A DNA stretch of 15,849 bases from positions 1 to 15,849 of the forward strand of contig SVMP01000033.1 of NCBI GenBank assembly GCA_015067385.1. Reading direction: 5' to 3'. Of this stretch, positions 6,562 to 12,863 are shown piece after piece (positions within the stretch are counted from its first letter, which is position 1; every line of letters begins with the position of its first letter). Made by a program: the position numbers and the translations under genes. Below the pieces are notes generated by a model. That model did not search any database and was not told where the DNA came from. It worked only from the letters and a program-made list of their open reading frames with translations. The DNA comes from Oscillospiraceae bacterium (GTDB lineage Bacteria; Bacillota; Clostridia; Oscillospirales; UBA644).

Positions 6562-6590
6562 ATTCTACTATATAGACACAAATTTGTCAA
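6562..6590 (-). promoter_or_regulatory. Main promoter of the large lipoprotein gene
   Basis: On the minus strand a perfect -35 TTGACA (6585-6590) is followed after 17 bases by TAGAAT (6562-6567). The start would be near 6555, giving a leader of about 85 bases. This is the most likely promoter for the gene at 5105-6469. Confidence 0.65.
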
Positions 6591-6615
6591 GAGTTTTTTG
6601 TTAGTCAAAATAACC

Positions 6616-6634
6616 AAAAATTCTGTCTACAGAA
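6616..6634 (-). terminator. Weak terminator candidate after the 101-residue gene
   Basis: On the minus strand TTCTG (6634-6630) pairs with CAGAA (6625-6621) over a 4-base loop and is followed by five T residues (6620-6616). The 5-bp stem is short. It lies about 45 bases past the stop codon of the gene at 6678-6983. Nothing else gene-like was seen in 6591-6677. Confidence 0.3.
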
Positions 6635-6677
6635 GAACGTTTTTTGTAATGCCCCTTATTTCGTCAAAAAAAAGACA

Positions 6678-6983
6678 TCAATCGAGGTTTGCGTCGCCCG
6701 AAAGAGCGCGTTCGAGCCAAATATCAGCTATGACCATTGCCTGATACAGACCGACTTTGTCTGCGCGTTTAACTATACGGTCAACAGCTTTGACTTCGGG
6801 GTCCGTTAACTGAAGTTGGACCGAGACTTTGCCAGAGAGATTAAATCCGCCGAAATTCTCCGTGGAGAGAATCTGGAGCATGGCTACATATTTATCACCG
6901 GGGTTGCCGTAATAGATCATGTTGCCCATGCGAACGATAGGTTTTCCCTTGAAAGTCAGAAATTCTGTTTTTTTACCTGCCAT
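6678..6983 (-). CDS. Conserved hypothetical protein, 101 residues
   Basis: The product starts MAGKKTEFLTFKGKPIVR and has no signal peptide or membrane segment. It looks like a small soluble alpha/beta protein. Visible blocks are GNMIYYGNPGDKYVAMLQIL (20-39), KVSVQLQLTDP (52-62) and a C-terminal helix GLYQAMVIADIWLERAL (78-94). I recall similar short proteins in Clostridia, but I know no function. The true start is the ATG at 6983, where a GGAAAGGGGA ribosome site precedes it. A longer frame to 7040 would read through the promoter. A near-perfect consensus promoter lies just upstream, suggesting strong constitutive expression. The gene diverges from the plus-strand transcription unit starting near 7096. 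Confidence 0.78.
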   Translation of the reverse strand: MAGKKTEFLTFKGKPIVRMGNMIYYGNPGDKYVAMLQILSTENFGGFNLSGKVSVQLQLTDPEVKAVDRIVKRADKVGLYQAMVIADIWLERALSGDANLD

Positions 6984-7011
6984 AACAGTTCCCCTTTCCT
7001 GAAATATAATT

Positions 7012-7040
7012 ATTATAACATAATAAAAAAATATTGTCAA
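7012..7040 (-). promoter_or_regulatory. Consensus sigma-A promoter of the 101-residue gene
   Basis: On the minus strand TTGACA (7035-7040) and TATAAT (7012-7017) are both perfect, 17 bases apart, with a TG one base before the -10. The start would be near 7005, about 20 bases before the ATG at 6983. Confidence 0.88.
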
Positions 7041-7060
7041 GGTTTATTGCAAATATTCCC

Positions 7061-7089
7061 TTGACTTTTTACTCATATTTTGCTACAAT
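7061..7089 (+). promoter_or_regulatory. Strong plus-strand promoter facing rhaA
   Basis: TTGACT (7061-7066) and TACAAT (7084-7089) are 17 bases apart, with TG one base before the -10. The start would be near 7096. Its -35 lies back to back with that of the divergent promoter at 7012-7040. Together they form an inverted repeat GTCAAGG/CCTTGAC (7036-7042 and 7059-7065). The next plus-strand gene is rhaA at 7383, but a terminator-like hairpin follows after only about 10 bases. Confidence 0.75.
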
Positions 7090-7105
7090 ATAAAATATGT
7101 AAGCA

Positions 7106-7142
7106 GGCTTGTCTGCGGATATGCAAACAAGCCCGTGTTTTT
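7106..7142 (+). terminator. Hairpin with U tract just after the promoter: attenuator or end of a very short RNA
   Basis: GGCTTGTCTGC (7106-7116) pairs with GCAAACAAGCC (7123-7133) with one mismatch, over a 6-base loop, followed by CGTG and five T residues (7138-7142). On the minus strand the same stem has no mismatch (one G-U pair) but lacks a good U run. From the promoter at 7061-7089 an RNA of about 46 bases would result. The hairpin could also end minus-strand transcripts of the 55-residue gene, though less efficiently. Confidence 0.6.
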
Positions 7143-7145
7143 CGA

Positions 7146-7313
7146 TCAGAAGTTTTTCGTGACGGTCCGCCAACCGTTTTTTGCGTATTTACGTACGCAG
7201 CGCATTCTGTCCTCATCGCAGAGGATCATTGCCGATGCGCCGACGAGAGCGCCTGCGACCATACCGACGGCGATGCCTTTACCGAAGGAAGACTTTTTTT
7301 TGAAAAACAGCAT
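7146..7313 (-). CDS. Small YtxH-like membrane protein, 55 residues
   Basis: This short frame starts at an ATG at 7313 with an AAAGGAG ribosome site nine bases upstream and ends at a TGA at 7146. The product begins MLFFKKKSSFGKGIAVG and has one glycine/alanine-rich membrane segment (about residues 13-31, with GMVAGALVG small-residue spacing). A charged tail CDEDRMRCVRKYAKNG follows. This organisation resembles short YtxH-type proteins of Firmicutes, whose function is poorly known. The gene lies on the strand opposite the leader of rhaA. The ribosome site, the clean membrane segment and the basic-hydrophobic-charged layout argue that it is real. No homology search was possible. Confidence 0.72.
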   Translation of the reverse strand: MLFFKKKSSFGKGIAVGMVAGALVGASAMILCDEDRMRCVRKYAKNGWRTVTKNF

Positions 7314-7336
7314 AAAGATCAACTCCTTTACGGGTT

Positions 7337-7366
7337 ATTATTATCAGAAAAAAATTTTTCATTCAA
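7337..7366 (-). promoter_or_regulatory. Possible promoter of the 55-residue gene
   Basis: On the minus strand TTGAAT (7361-7366) and AATAAT (7337-7342) are 18 bases apart. An alternative -10, GATAAT (7340-7345), gives a 15-base spacer. The match is moderate. The site is close to the rhaA ribosome site on the opposite strand. Confidence 0.3.
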
Positions 7367-7382
7367 TATAACGGAGGAAATC

Positions 7383-8633
7383 ATGAACAATTATCAGATT
7401 GCAAAAGAAAAATATGCTGCGATCGGCGTTGACACCGATGCGGCTATCGCAAAGCTCAAAGATATTAAAATTTCCCTTCACTGCTGGCAGGGCGACGATG
7501 TCGGCGGTTACGAGACAGTCGGAAGTTCACTTAACGGCGGCGGCATTCAGACGACCGGCAACTATCCCGGCAAAGCAAGAAATATCGCAGAACTTCAAAT
7601 GGATATAAAGAAAGCGTTCTCCCTCATTCCTCAGAAACATAAGCTCAATCTTCACTCAATGTACCTTGATAACGGCGGAAAATTCGTTGACAGAAACGAG
7701 ATCGAGCCTCATCATTTTGCAGGCTGGGTAGATTTCGCAAAAGAGAACGGTCTCGGTCTTGACTTCAACCCCTCATTCTTCAGCCATAAATATGCTGCTG
7801 ACGGTTGGACGATCTCTTCCGCTGACAACTTCATCCGTGAATTCTGGATCGAACACGGTATCCGTTCAAGAAAGATCGCCGAATATTTCGGTAAAGAGCT
7901 CGGTCAGAGATGTAACACAAACTTCTGGATGTGTGACGGTTGCAAGGAATCGCCCATCGACAGAATGGCACCCAGAGCAAGAATGGCAGACGCTCTCGAC
8001 AGAATTTTTGCAGTTCCCGTTGATCCGAAATACAACAAAGACTCTGTTGAAAGCAAGCTTTTCGGTATCGGCAGCGAAAGTTACGTTGTAGGTTCTCACG
8101 AATTCTTCATGGGTTACGCAGGCAAGCACCCCGAAGTTATGGTAACTCTTGACACCGGTCACTTCCATCCGACCGAAGTTATCTCCAACAAGATCTCCGC
8201 GATGGCTCTTTTTAGCGACGAACTCCTTCTCCACGTATCCCGTCCTGTTCGTTGGGACAGTGACCACGTTGTTATTTTTGATGACGAACTCAGAGCGACC
8301 GCACAGGAGATCGTAAGAAACGACCTTCTCGGCAGAGTAAACATTGCTCTCGACTATTTCGATGCAAGCATCAACAGAATCGCTGCATGGGTCCTCGGTG
8401 TAAGAAGCACACAGAAAGCTCTCCTCGCAGCTCTTCTCGAACCGACCGCTGCTCTCAAAAAGGCTGAACTTGAAGGCGACACAACAGCACGTCTTGTTCT
8501 TACCGAAGAATACAAATACTATCCTCTCGGCGATGTATGGGCAGAATTCTGCGAACAGTCCGGCGTTGTTGCAGGCGAAGAATGGTTGAACGAAGTTAAA
8601 AAATACGAAAAAGAAGTTCTTTGCAACAGATAA
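7383..8633 (+). CDS. rhaA: L-rhamnose isomerase
   Basis: The 416-residue protein matches L-rhamnose isomerase (EC 5.3.1.14) over its full length. This cytoplasmic Mn2+-dependent enzyme converts L-rhamnose to L-rhamnulose. Motifs include SLHCWQGDDVGG (31-42), GGIQTTGNYPGK (53-64), FGIGSESYVVGSHEFFMGYA (227-246), LDTGHFHP (256-263, metal-binding D257 and H260), WDSDH (291-295, metal ligands D292 and D294) and LDYFDASINR (323-332). The ATG at 7383 has a strong GGAGG ribosome site. The reading frame is open back to 7080, but that part opposes the 55-residue gene and does not look coding. rhaB, rhaD and a rhamnose regulator or transporter are not adjacent, which is unusual. icd follows after 22 bases, so the two are probably co-transcribed. 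Confidence 0.95.
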   Translation: MNNYQIAKEKYAAIGVDTDAAIAKLKDIKISLHCWQGDDVGGYETVGSSLNGGGIQTTGNYPGKARNIAELQMDIKKAFSLIPQKHKLNLHSMYLDNGGKFVDRNEIEPHHFAGWVDFAKENGLGLDFNPSFFSHKYAADGWTISSADNFIREFWIEHGIRSRKIAEYFGKELGQRCNTNFWMCDGCKESPIDRMAPRARMADALDRIFAVPVDPKYNKDSVESKLFGIGSESYVVGSHEFFMGYAGKHPEVMVTLDTGHFHPTEVISNKISAMALFSDELLLHVSRPVRWDSDHVVIFDDELRATAQEIVRNDLLGRVNIALDYFDASINRIAAWVLGVRSTQKALLAALLEPTAALKKAELEGDTTARLVLTEEYKYYPLGDVWAEFCEQSGVVAGEEWLNEVKKYEKEVLCNR

Positions 8634-8655
8634 TTCATAATCAAGAGGAACAAAC

Positions 8656-9867
8656 ATGGAAAAAATTCAGATGAAAACGCCGCTTGTCGAAATGGACGGC
8701 GACGAGATGACCAGAATTATCTGGCAGAAAACAAAAGATGAACTTCTTTGTCCCTACATAGATCTCAAGACCGAATATTACGATCTCGGTCTTGAAAACA
8801 GAGACAAAACATACGATCAGGTAACGATCGATTCTGCGAACGCAACGAAAAAATACGGTGTTGCCGTTAAATGTGCGACAATAACACCGAATGCGGCACG
8901 TGTTGAAGAATACAAGCTCAAAAAGATGTGGAAGAGCCCGAACGGCACCATCAGAGCGATCCTTGACGGCACCGTATTCCGTGCGCCCATTCTTGTCAAC
9001 GGCATCAACCCCTACATACCCACATGGAAAAAGCCGATAACCATCGCACGTCATGCATACGGCGATATCTACGCTGCTGTTGAAAGCAAAGTAGAAGCAG
9101 GTTCAAAGGCAGAGATCGTTATCACCGACAAGAACGGCGAGCAGAAGAGCATAACCGTTAAAGAATTTGACGGTGACGGCATCGTTATGGGTATGCACAA
9201 TACCGACAAGAGCATCGCATCTTTCGCCCGTGCTTGTTTCAACTACGCTCTTTCAACAAAGCAGCCCATCTGGTTTGCGGCAAAGGATACTATTTCCAAG
9301 ACTTACGACCACCGTTTCAAAGACATTTTCCAGGAGATCTACGATAACGAATACAAAGAAAAATTCGCAGAAGCAGGTCTTGAAGATTATTTTTACACAC
9401 TTATCGACGATGCTGTGGCAAGAGTTGTACGTTCCGAAGGCGGCTTTATCTGGGCTTGTAAGAACTACGACGGCGACGTTATGTCCGACATGCTCGCAAC
9501 AGCGTTCGGTGACCTTGCGATGATGACCTCCGTTCTCGTTTCTCCCGACGGAAATTACGAATACGAAGCAGCTCACGGCACTGTTCAGAGACATTATTAC
9601 GCTCATCTCCGCGGCGAAAAGACCTCGACGAACCCGATCGCTACGATCTTTGCATGGACGGGCGGTTTACGTAAACGCGGCGAGCTTGACGATATTCCCG
9701 AACTTTGCGAATTTGCCGACAAGCTTGAAAAGGCTTGCATCACGACCGTTGAAAGCGGCGTTATGACAAAATCTCTTGCAATGCTCTCCTCTATCGAAAA
9801 CAAGAAAGTCGTAAATCTCGATGAGCTTTTCGATGAAATCAAAGCTAATCTTGAAAGATCTCTTTAA
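8656..9867 (+). CDS. icd: NADP-dependent isocitrate dehydrogenase (eukaryote-like homodimeric type)
   Basis: The 403-residue protein belongs to the isocitrate dehydrogenase subfamily that includes human IDH1/IDH2, not the E. coli Icd type. It oxidatively decarboxylates isocitrate to 2-oxoglutarate (EC 1.1.1.42). Substrate residues are in SPNGTIR (94-100), R109 and RHAYGD (132-137), which fall at the same numbers as R100, R109 and R132 of human IDH1. K210 in FAAKDT and the aspartates of LIDDAVA (249-255) and YDGDVMSD (271-278) give the catalytic and metal site. The QRHY block (311-314) corresponds to the NADP-binding Arg-His of IDH1, indicating NADP use. The start has an AGAGGAA ribosome site. 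It lies between rhaA (22 bases) and gpmI (26 bases). Neighbouring citrate synthase or aconitase genes are absent. Confidence 0.95.
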   Translation: MEKIQMKTPLVEMDGDEMTRIIWQKTKDELLCPYIDLKTEYYDLGLENRDKTYDQVTIDSANATKKYGVAVKCATITPNAARVEEYKLKKMWKSPNGTIRAILDGTVFRAPILVNGINPYIPTWKKPITIARHAYGDIYAAVESKVEAGSKAEIVITDKNGEQKSITVKEFDGDGIVMGMHNTDKSIASFARACFNYALSTKQPIWFAAKDTISKTYDHRFKDIFQEIYDNEYKEKFAEAGLEDYFYTLIDDAVARVVRSEGGFIWACKNYDGDVMSDMLATAFGDLAMMTSVLVSPDGNYEYEAAHGTVQRHYYAHLRGEKTSTNPIATIFAWTGGLRKRGELDDIPELCEFADKLEKACITTVESGVMTKSLAMLSSIENKKVVNLDELFDEIKANLERSL

Positions 9868-9893
9868 TATAAATAGTAAGGAAGTTAGATAAA

Positions 9894-11462
9894 ATGAACA
9901 AAAAGACAGTTCTTGTCGTAATGGACGGCGTTGGAACAAACGCCAAAGAATACGGTAACGCTGTTATCAGCGCATACACCCCCACCCTTGATATGCTCAA
10001 GGCAACCTGCCCCTACACCGACATCAAGGCTCACGGCACCGCAGTAGGTCTTCCCTCCGACGATGACATGGGTAACTCCGAAGTAGGTCACAACGCTCTC
10101 GGCTGCGGTCAGGTATATTCCCAGGGCGCAAAGCTCGTTAACGAAAGCATCGAAAGCGGTAAGATATTCGAATCCGAAACATGGAAAAAGCTCGTTGCAA
10201 ACTGTGCAAACGGCACGATGCATTTTCTCGGTCTTCTCTCCGACGGTAATGTACATTCCAACATCAACCATCTTTTCGCTCTTATCAAAAAGGCGAAAGC
10301 AGACGGAGTAAAGAAAGTTCGTGTTCACATTCTTCTTGACGGACGTGACGTTCCCGCAACATCTGCTCCCATTTATATCGAACAGCTCGAAAATGTTCTT
10401 TCCGAACTCAACGATGCGACATTTGACGCAAAGATCGCATCCGGCGGCGGACGTATGCAGATCACCATGGACCGTTACGAAGCTAACTGGGCAATGGTTG
10501 AAAAGGGTTGGAACACTCACGTTCTCGGCAACGGCAGACAGTTCGCATCCGCTATGGAAGCTCTTGAAGCACTCCGTGCAGAGACAGGTGCAATCGACCA
10601 GGATCTTCCCCCCTTCGTTATTGCAGAAAACGGCTCACCCGTAGGCACTGTTGAAGACGGCGACAGCGTTATCCTCTTCAACTTCAGAGGCGACCGTGCA
10701 ATCGAGATCAGCACCGCATTTGACAACGCTGATTTCAACAAGTTCGACAGAGTTCGTGTTCCCAACGTAATGTACGCAGGTATGCTCGAATACGACGGCG
10801 ACCTCAAGCTTCCCAAGAACTACCTCGTTTCTCCGCCGAGCATCAAGAACACCCTTTCCGAGCTTCTTGTTAAAAACGGCAAGAAACAGTTTGCTATCTC
10901 CGAAACCCAGAAATACGGTCACGTAACATACTTCTGGAACGGCAACCGCAGCGAGAAATTCAGCGATACTCTCGAAATTTTCGAAGAGATCCCGTCCGAT
11001 GTCGTTCCCTTTGAACAGCGTCCGTGGATGAAGGCTGCAGAGGTTACCGACAGACTCATTGATGTTATCGCAAGCGGCGAATACGACTTTATCCGCTGCA
11101 ACTTCCCGAACGGCGACATGGTAGGTCACACCGGCAACTACGCTGCCGCTGAGATCGCTGTTGAAACAGTTGACCTTTGCCTTGCAAGAATCATCGAAGC
11201 TGTTGACAAAGCAGGCTACACACTTCTCATCACCGCTGACCACGGTAATGCAGACGAGATGTACGAAAAAGCAAAAGAAGGTCAGGCACCCAAGCCCAAG
11301 ACTGCTCACACCCTCAACCCCGTTCCTTTCATTGTTTACGATAAGAACGACAAATACGAGATCGCTGAAGGCTCTTTCGGCCTTGCTAACGTAGCGGCAA
11401 CCGTTGCGAAGATCATGGGTCTTGAAAAGCCCGAAATGTGGCTTGACAGCATCGTAAAATAA
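9894..11462 (+). CDS. gpmI: 2,3-bisphosphoglycerate-independent phosphoglycerate mutase
   Basis: The 522-residue protein is a cofactor-independent phosphoglycerate mutase (EC 5.4.2.12), interconverting 3- and 2-phosphoglycerate in glycolysis. It belongs to the alkaline phosphatase superfamily and needs two Mn2+ ions. Key sites are D11 in VVMDGVG, the phosphorylated serine S62 in DDMGNSEVGHNALG, LLDGRD (147-152), GGGRMQITMDRYEANW (184-199), FRGDR (264-268), NFPNGDMVGHTG (403-414, D408 and H412), TADHGNADEM (447-456) and H472 in AHTLNPVP. Length is slightly above the common 505-515. An AAGGAAG ribosome site precedes the ATG. It is the third gene of the closely spaced rhaA-icd-gpmI run. A GC-rich hairpin follows the stop codon. 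Confidence 0.96.
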   Translation: MNKKTVLVVMDGVGTNAKEYGNAVISAYTPTLDMLKATCPYTDIKAHGTAVGLPSDDDMGNSEVGHNALGCGQVYSQGAKLVNESIESGKIFESETWKKLVANCANGTMHFLGLLSDGNVHSNINHLFALIKKAKADGVKKVRVHILLDGRDVPATSAPIYIEQLENVLSELNDATFDAKIASGGGRMQITMDRYEANWAMVEKGWNTHVLGNGRQFASAMEALEALRAETGAIDQDLPPFVIAENGSPVGTVEDGDSVILFNFRGDRAIEISTAFDNADFNKFDRVRVPNVMYAGMLEYDGDLKLPKNYLVSPPSIKNTLSELLVKNGKKQFAISETQKYGHVTYFWNGNRSEKFSDTLEIFEEIPSDVVPFEQRPWMKAAEVTDRLIDVIASGEYDFIRCNFPNGDMVGHTGNYAAAEIAVETVDLCLARIIEAVDKAGYTLLITADHGNADEMYEKAKEGQAPKPKTAHTLNPVPFIVYDKNDKYEIAEGSFGLANVAATVAKIMGLEKPEMWLDSIVK

Positions 11463-11477
11463 TTTTTGTATAACAAA

Positions 11478-11506
11478 ATGCCGCGTTCGGTCATCGGGCG
11501 CGGCAT
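11478..11506 (+). other. GC-rich hairpin between gpmI and the U32-family gene
   Basis: ATGCCGCG (11478-11485) pairs perfectly with CGCGGCAT (11499-11506) across a 13-base loop. No proper U run follows on either strand, so it is a weak intrinsic terminator at best. It may act as a partial terminator or an mRNA-stabilising stem between gpmI and the next gene. Confidence 0.6.
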
Positions 11507-11531
11507 ATGTTCAATATAAATGGTGATTAAA

Positions 11532-12761
11532 ATGAGAAAACCCGAAATTTTATCTCCTGCGGGCGACTATTCTAAGCTTGTTCATGCGGTAATGTACGGT
11601 GCGGACGCTGTATACATCGGCGGCGAGCATTTTTCATTGAGAACGGCTTCAGCAAATTTTCCACCGAGAGAAATGGCTGCAGGTATTGATTTTGCACACA
11701 AGAAAGGTGCGAAAGTATACGTTGCATGTAACGCAGTTCCTCACGACGACGAGCTTGAATTATTTCCCGAATACATCAAAGGCGTTGCCGACATGGGTGC
11801 GGATGCGGTCATTGTTACAGACCCGGGAACGCTCTCCCTTGTAAAGAAACATGCGCCCGGACTTGAAATACACATATCGACGCAGGCATCGACCGTAAAC
11901 TCCGAATCATGCAAATTCTGGTACGATCAAGGCGTAACGCGCATAGTTCTCGGCAGAGAAGTCTCGCTCGAAGAGATCGCAAAGATCAGAGAAAATATTC
12001 CGGAAGATCTTGAACTTGAAGCTTTTGTTCATGGCGCGATGTGCGTTTCATATTCGGGAAGATGTCTTCTTTCTGACTTTATGACGGGACGAAGCGCAAA
12101 CAGAGGCGAATGCGCCCAACCATGCAGATGGAAGTACGCTCTTATGGAAGAAAAACGAGAGGGCGAATATTTCCCGATAAATGAGACGGACACCGGCACG
12201 TACATTATGAACTCACGTGACATGTGCATGATAACGCATATACCTGAACTTATCCGTGCAGGTATCGACAGTTTCAAGATAGAGGGACGTGTAAAGACGG
12301 AATTTTACGTAGCGTCCGTTACTGCAGCATACAGAAAAGCCGTTGACGACTGTTTTACGGACATTATGAGCTACACCGAAAACCTCGACGCTTATTACGA
12401 AGAGGTATGCAAGGTAAGCCACCGAGAATATTACGAAGGTTTCTACTTCGGCAAGCCGCACAACGGTCAGAATTACAGGGAATCGTCTTATATCAGAGAT
12501 TATGAGCTGATCGCTGTCGTTGACCAGTACGACCCTGTCAAAAAAAGGCTCAAGGTTTCGCAGAGGAACAAATTTTCCGTTGGTGAGACATGCGAGATCC
12601 TCTCCCCCGGCAGACCGTTCGAAACGTTCACCATCGGCAAGATGTACAACTCAAACGGCGAATTTATCCTATCCGCACCGCACGCAGAAATGCCCGTCGA
12701 GATCGAATACGACGGCTACGTCCCGCCCTACTCCTTTATCAGACGTAAAAAGATCGACTAA
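11532..12761 (+). CDS. trhP: U32 peptidase family protein, TrhP/YegQ-like (probable tRNA uridine hydroxylation)
   Basis: The 409-residue protein has the U32 family signature at residues 163-181 (ELEAFVHGAMCVSYSGRCLL and the following serine). Four conserved cysteines, C171, C178, C194 (RGECAQPC) and C198, are expected to hold an iron-sulfur cluster. The N-terminal half, starting ILSPAGD and with ADAVYIGG, predicts a TIM-barrel fold. Members of this size include YegQ/TrhP of E. coli and the B. subtilis TrhP proteins, needed for 5-hydroxyuridine at tRNA position 34 by a prephenate-dependent route. Another U32 branch, RlhA, modifies 23S rRNA, so the exact role is inferred. The ATG at 11532 is preferred because GGTGAT precedes it at good spacing. 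The ATG at 11520 lacks a site. A strong terminator follows. Confidence 0.88.
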   Translation: MRKPEILSPAGDYSKLVHAVMYGADAVYIGGEHFSLRTASANFPPREMAAGIDFAHKKGAKVYVACNAVPHDDELELFPEYIKGVADMGADAVIVTDPGTLSLVKKHAPGLEIHISTQASTVNSESCKFWYDQGVTRIVLGREVSLEEIAKIRENIPEDLELEAFVHGAMCVSYSGRCLLSDFMTGRSANRGECAQPCRWKYALMEEKREGEYFPINETDTGTYIMNSRDMCMITHIPELIRAGIDSFKIEGRVKTEFYVASVTAAYRKAVDDCFTDIMSYTENLDAYYEEVCKVSHREYYEGFYFGKPHNGQNYRESSYIRDYELIAVVDQYDPVKKRLKVSQRNKFSVGETCEILSPGRPFETFTIGKMYNSNGEFILSAPHAEMPVEIEYDGYVPPYSFIRRKKID

Positions 12762-12776
12762 ACGAAATAAAGACAG

Positions 12777-12808
12777 AACAAGACCATCCGAAAATGGTCT
12801 TGTTTTTT
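12777..12808 (+). terminator. Intrinsic terminator of the rhaA-to-trhP gene run
   Basis: AACAAGACCAT (12777-12787) pairs perfectly with ATGGTCTTGTT (12794-12804) over a 6-base loop and ends in six T residues (12803-12808). It lies 15 bases past the trhP-like stop codon. Confidence 0.93.
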
Positions 12809-12812
12809 GCAT

Positions 12813-12844
12813 ATAAAAAGAGCCACGGATAACCGTGGCTCTTT
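12813..12844 (-). terminator. Intrinsic terminator of the Big_2 surface-protein gene
   Basis: A perfect 12-bp stem, AAAGAGCCACGG (12817-12828) with CCGTGGCTCTTT (12833-12844), has a 4-base loop. On the minus strand the stem runs into five T residues (12819-12815). It is 19 bases past the stop codon of the minus-strand gene and sits back to back with the opposite terminator. Confidence 0.93.
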
Positions 12845-12863
12845 GGGGGTTTAGTTAATTACA

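Noticed and set aside
7080..7382. N-terminal extension of rhaA in the same frame
   Set aside because: RhaA homology starts at the ATG at 7383, which has a strong GGAGG site. The upstream residues look non-coding and oppose the 55-residue gene and the promoter/hairpin element.
7866..8657. Long antisense open frame opposite rhaA, and similar ones at 9885-10520 and 10635-11309 opposite gpmI
   Set aside because: They lie entirely within well-identified genes. They stay open because the real genes avoid TTA, CTA and TCA codons. The products look like low-complexity Val/Phe/Cys-rich noise and lack ribosome sites.
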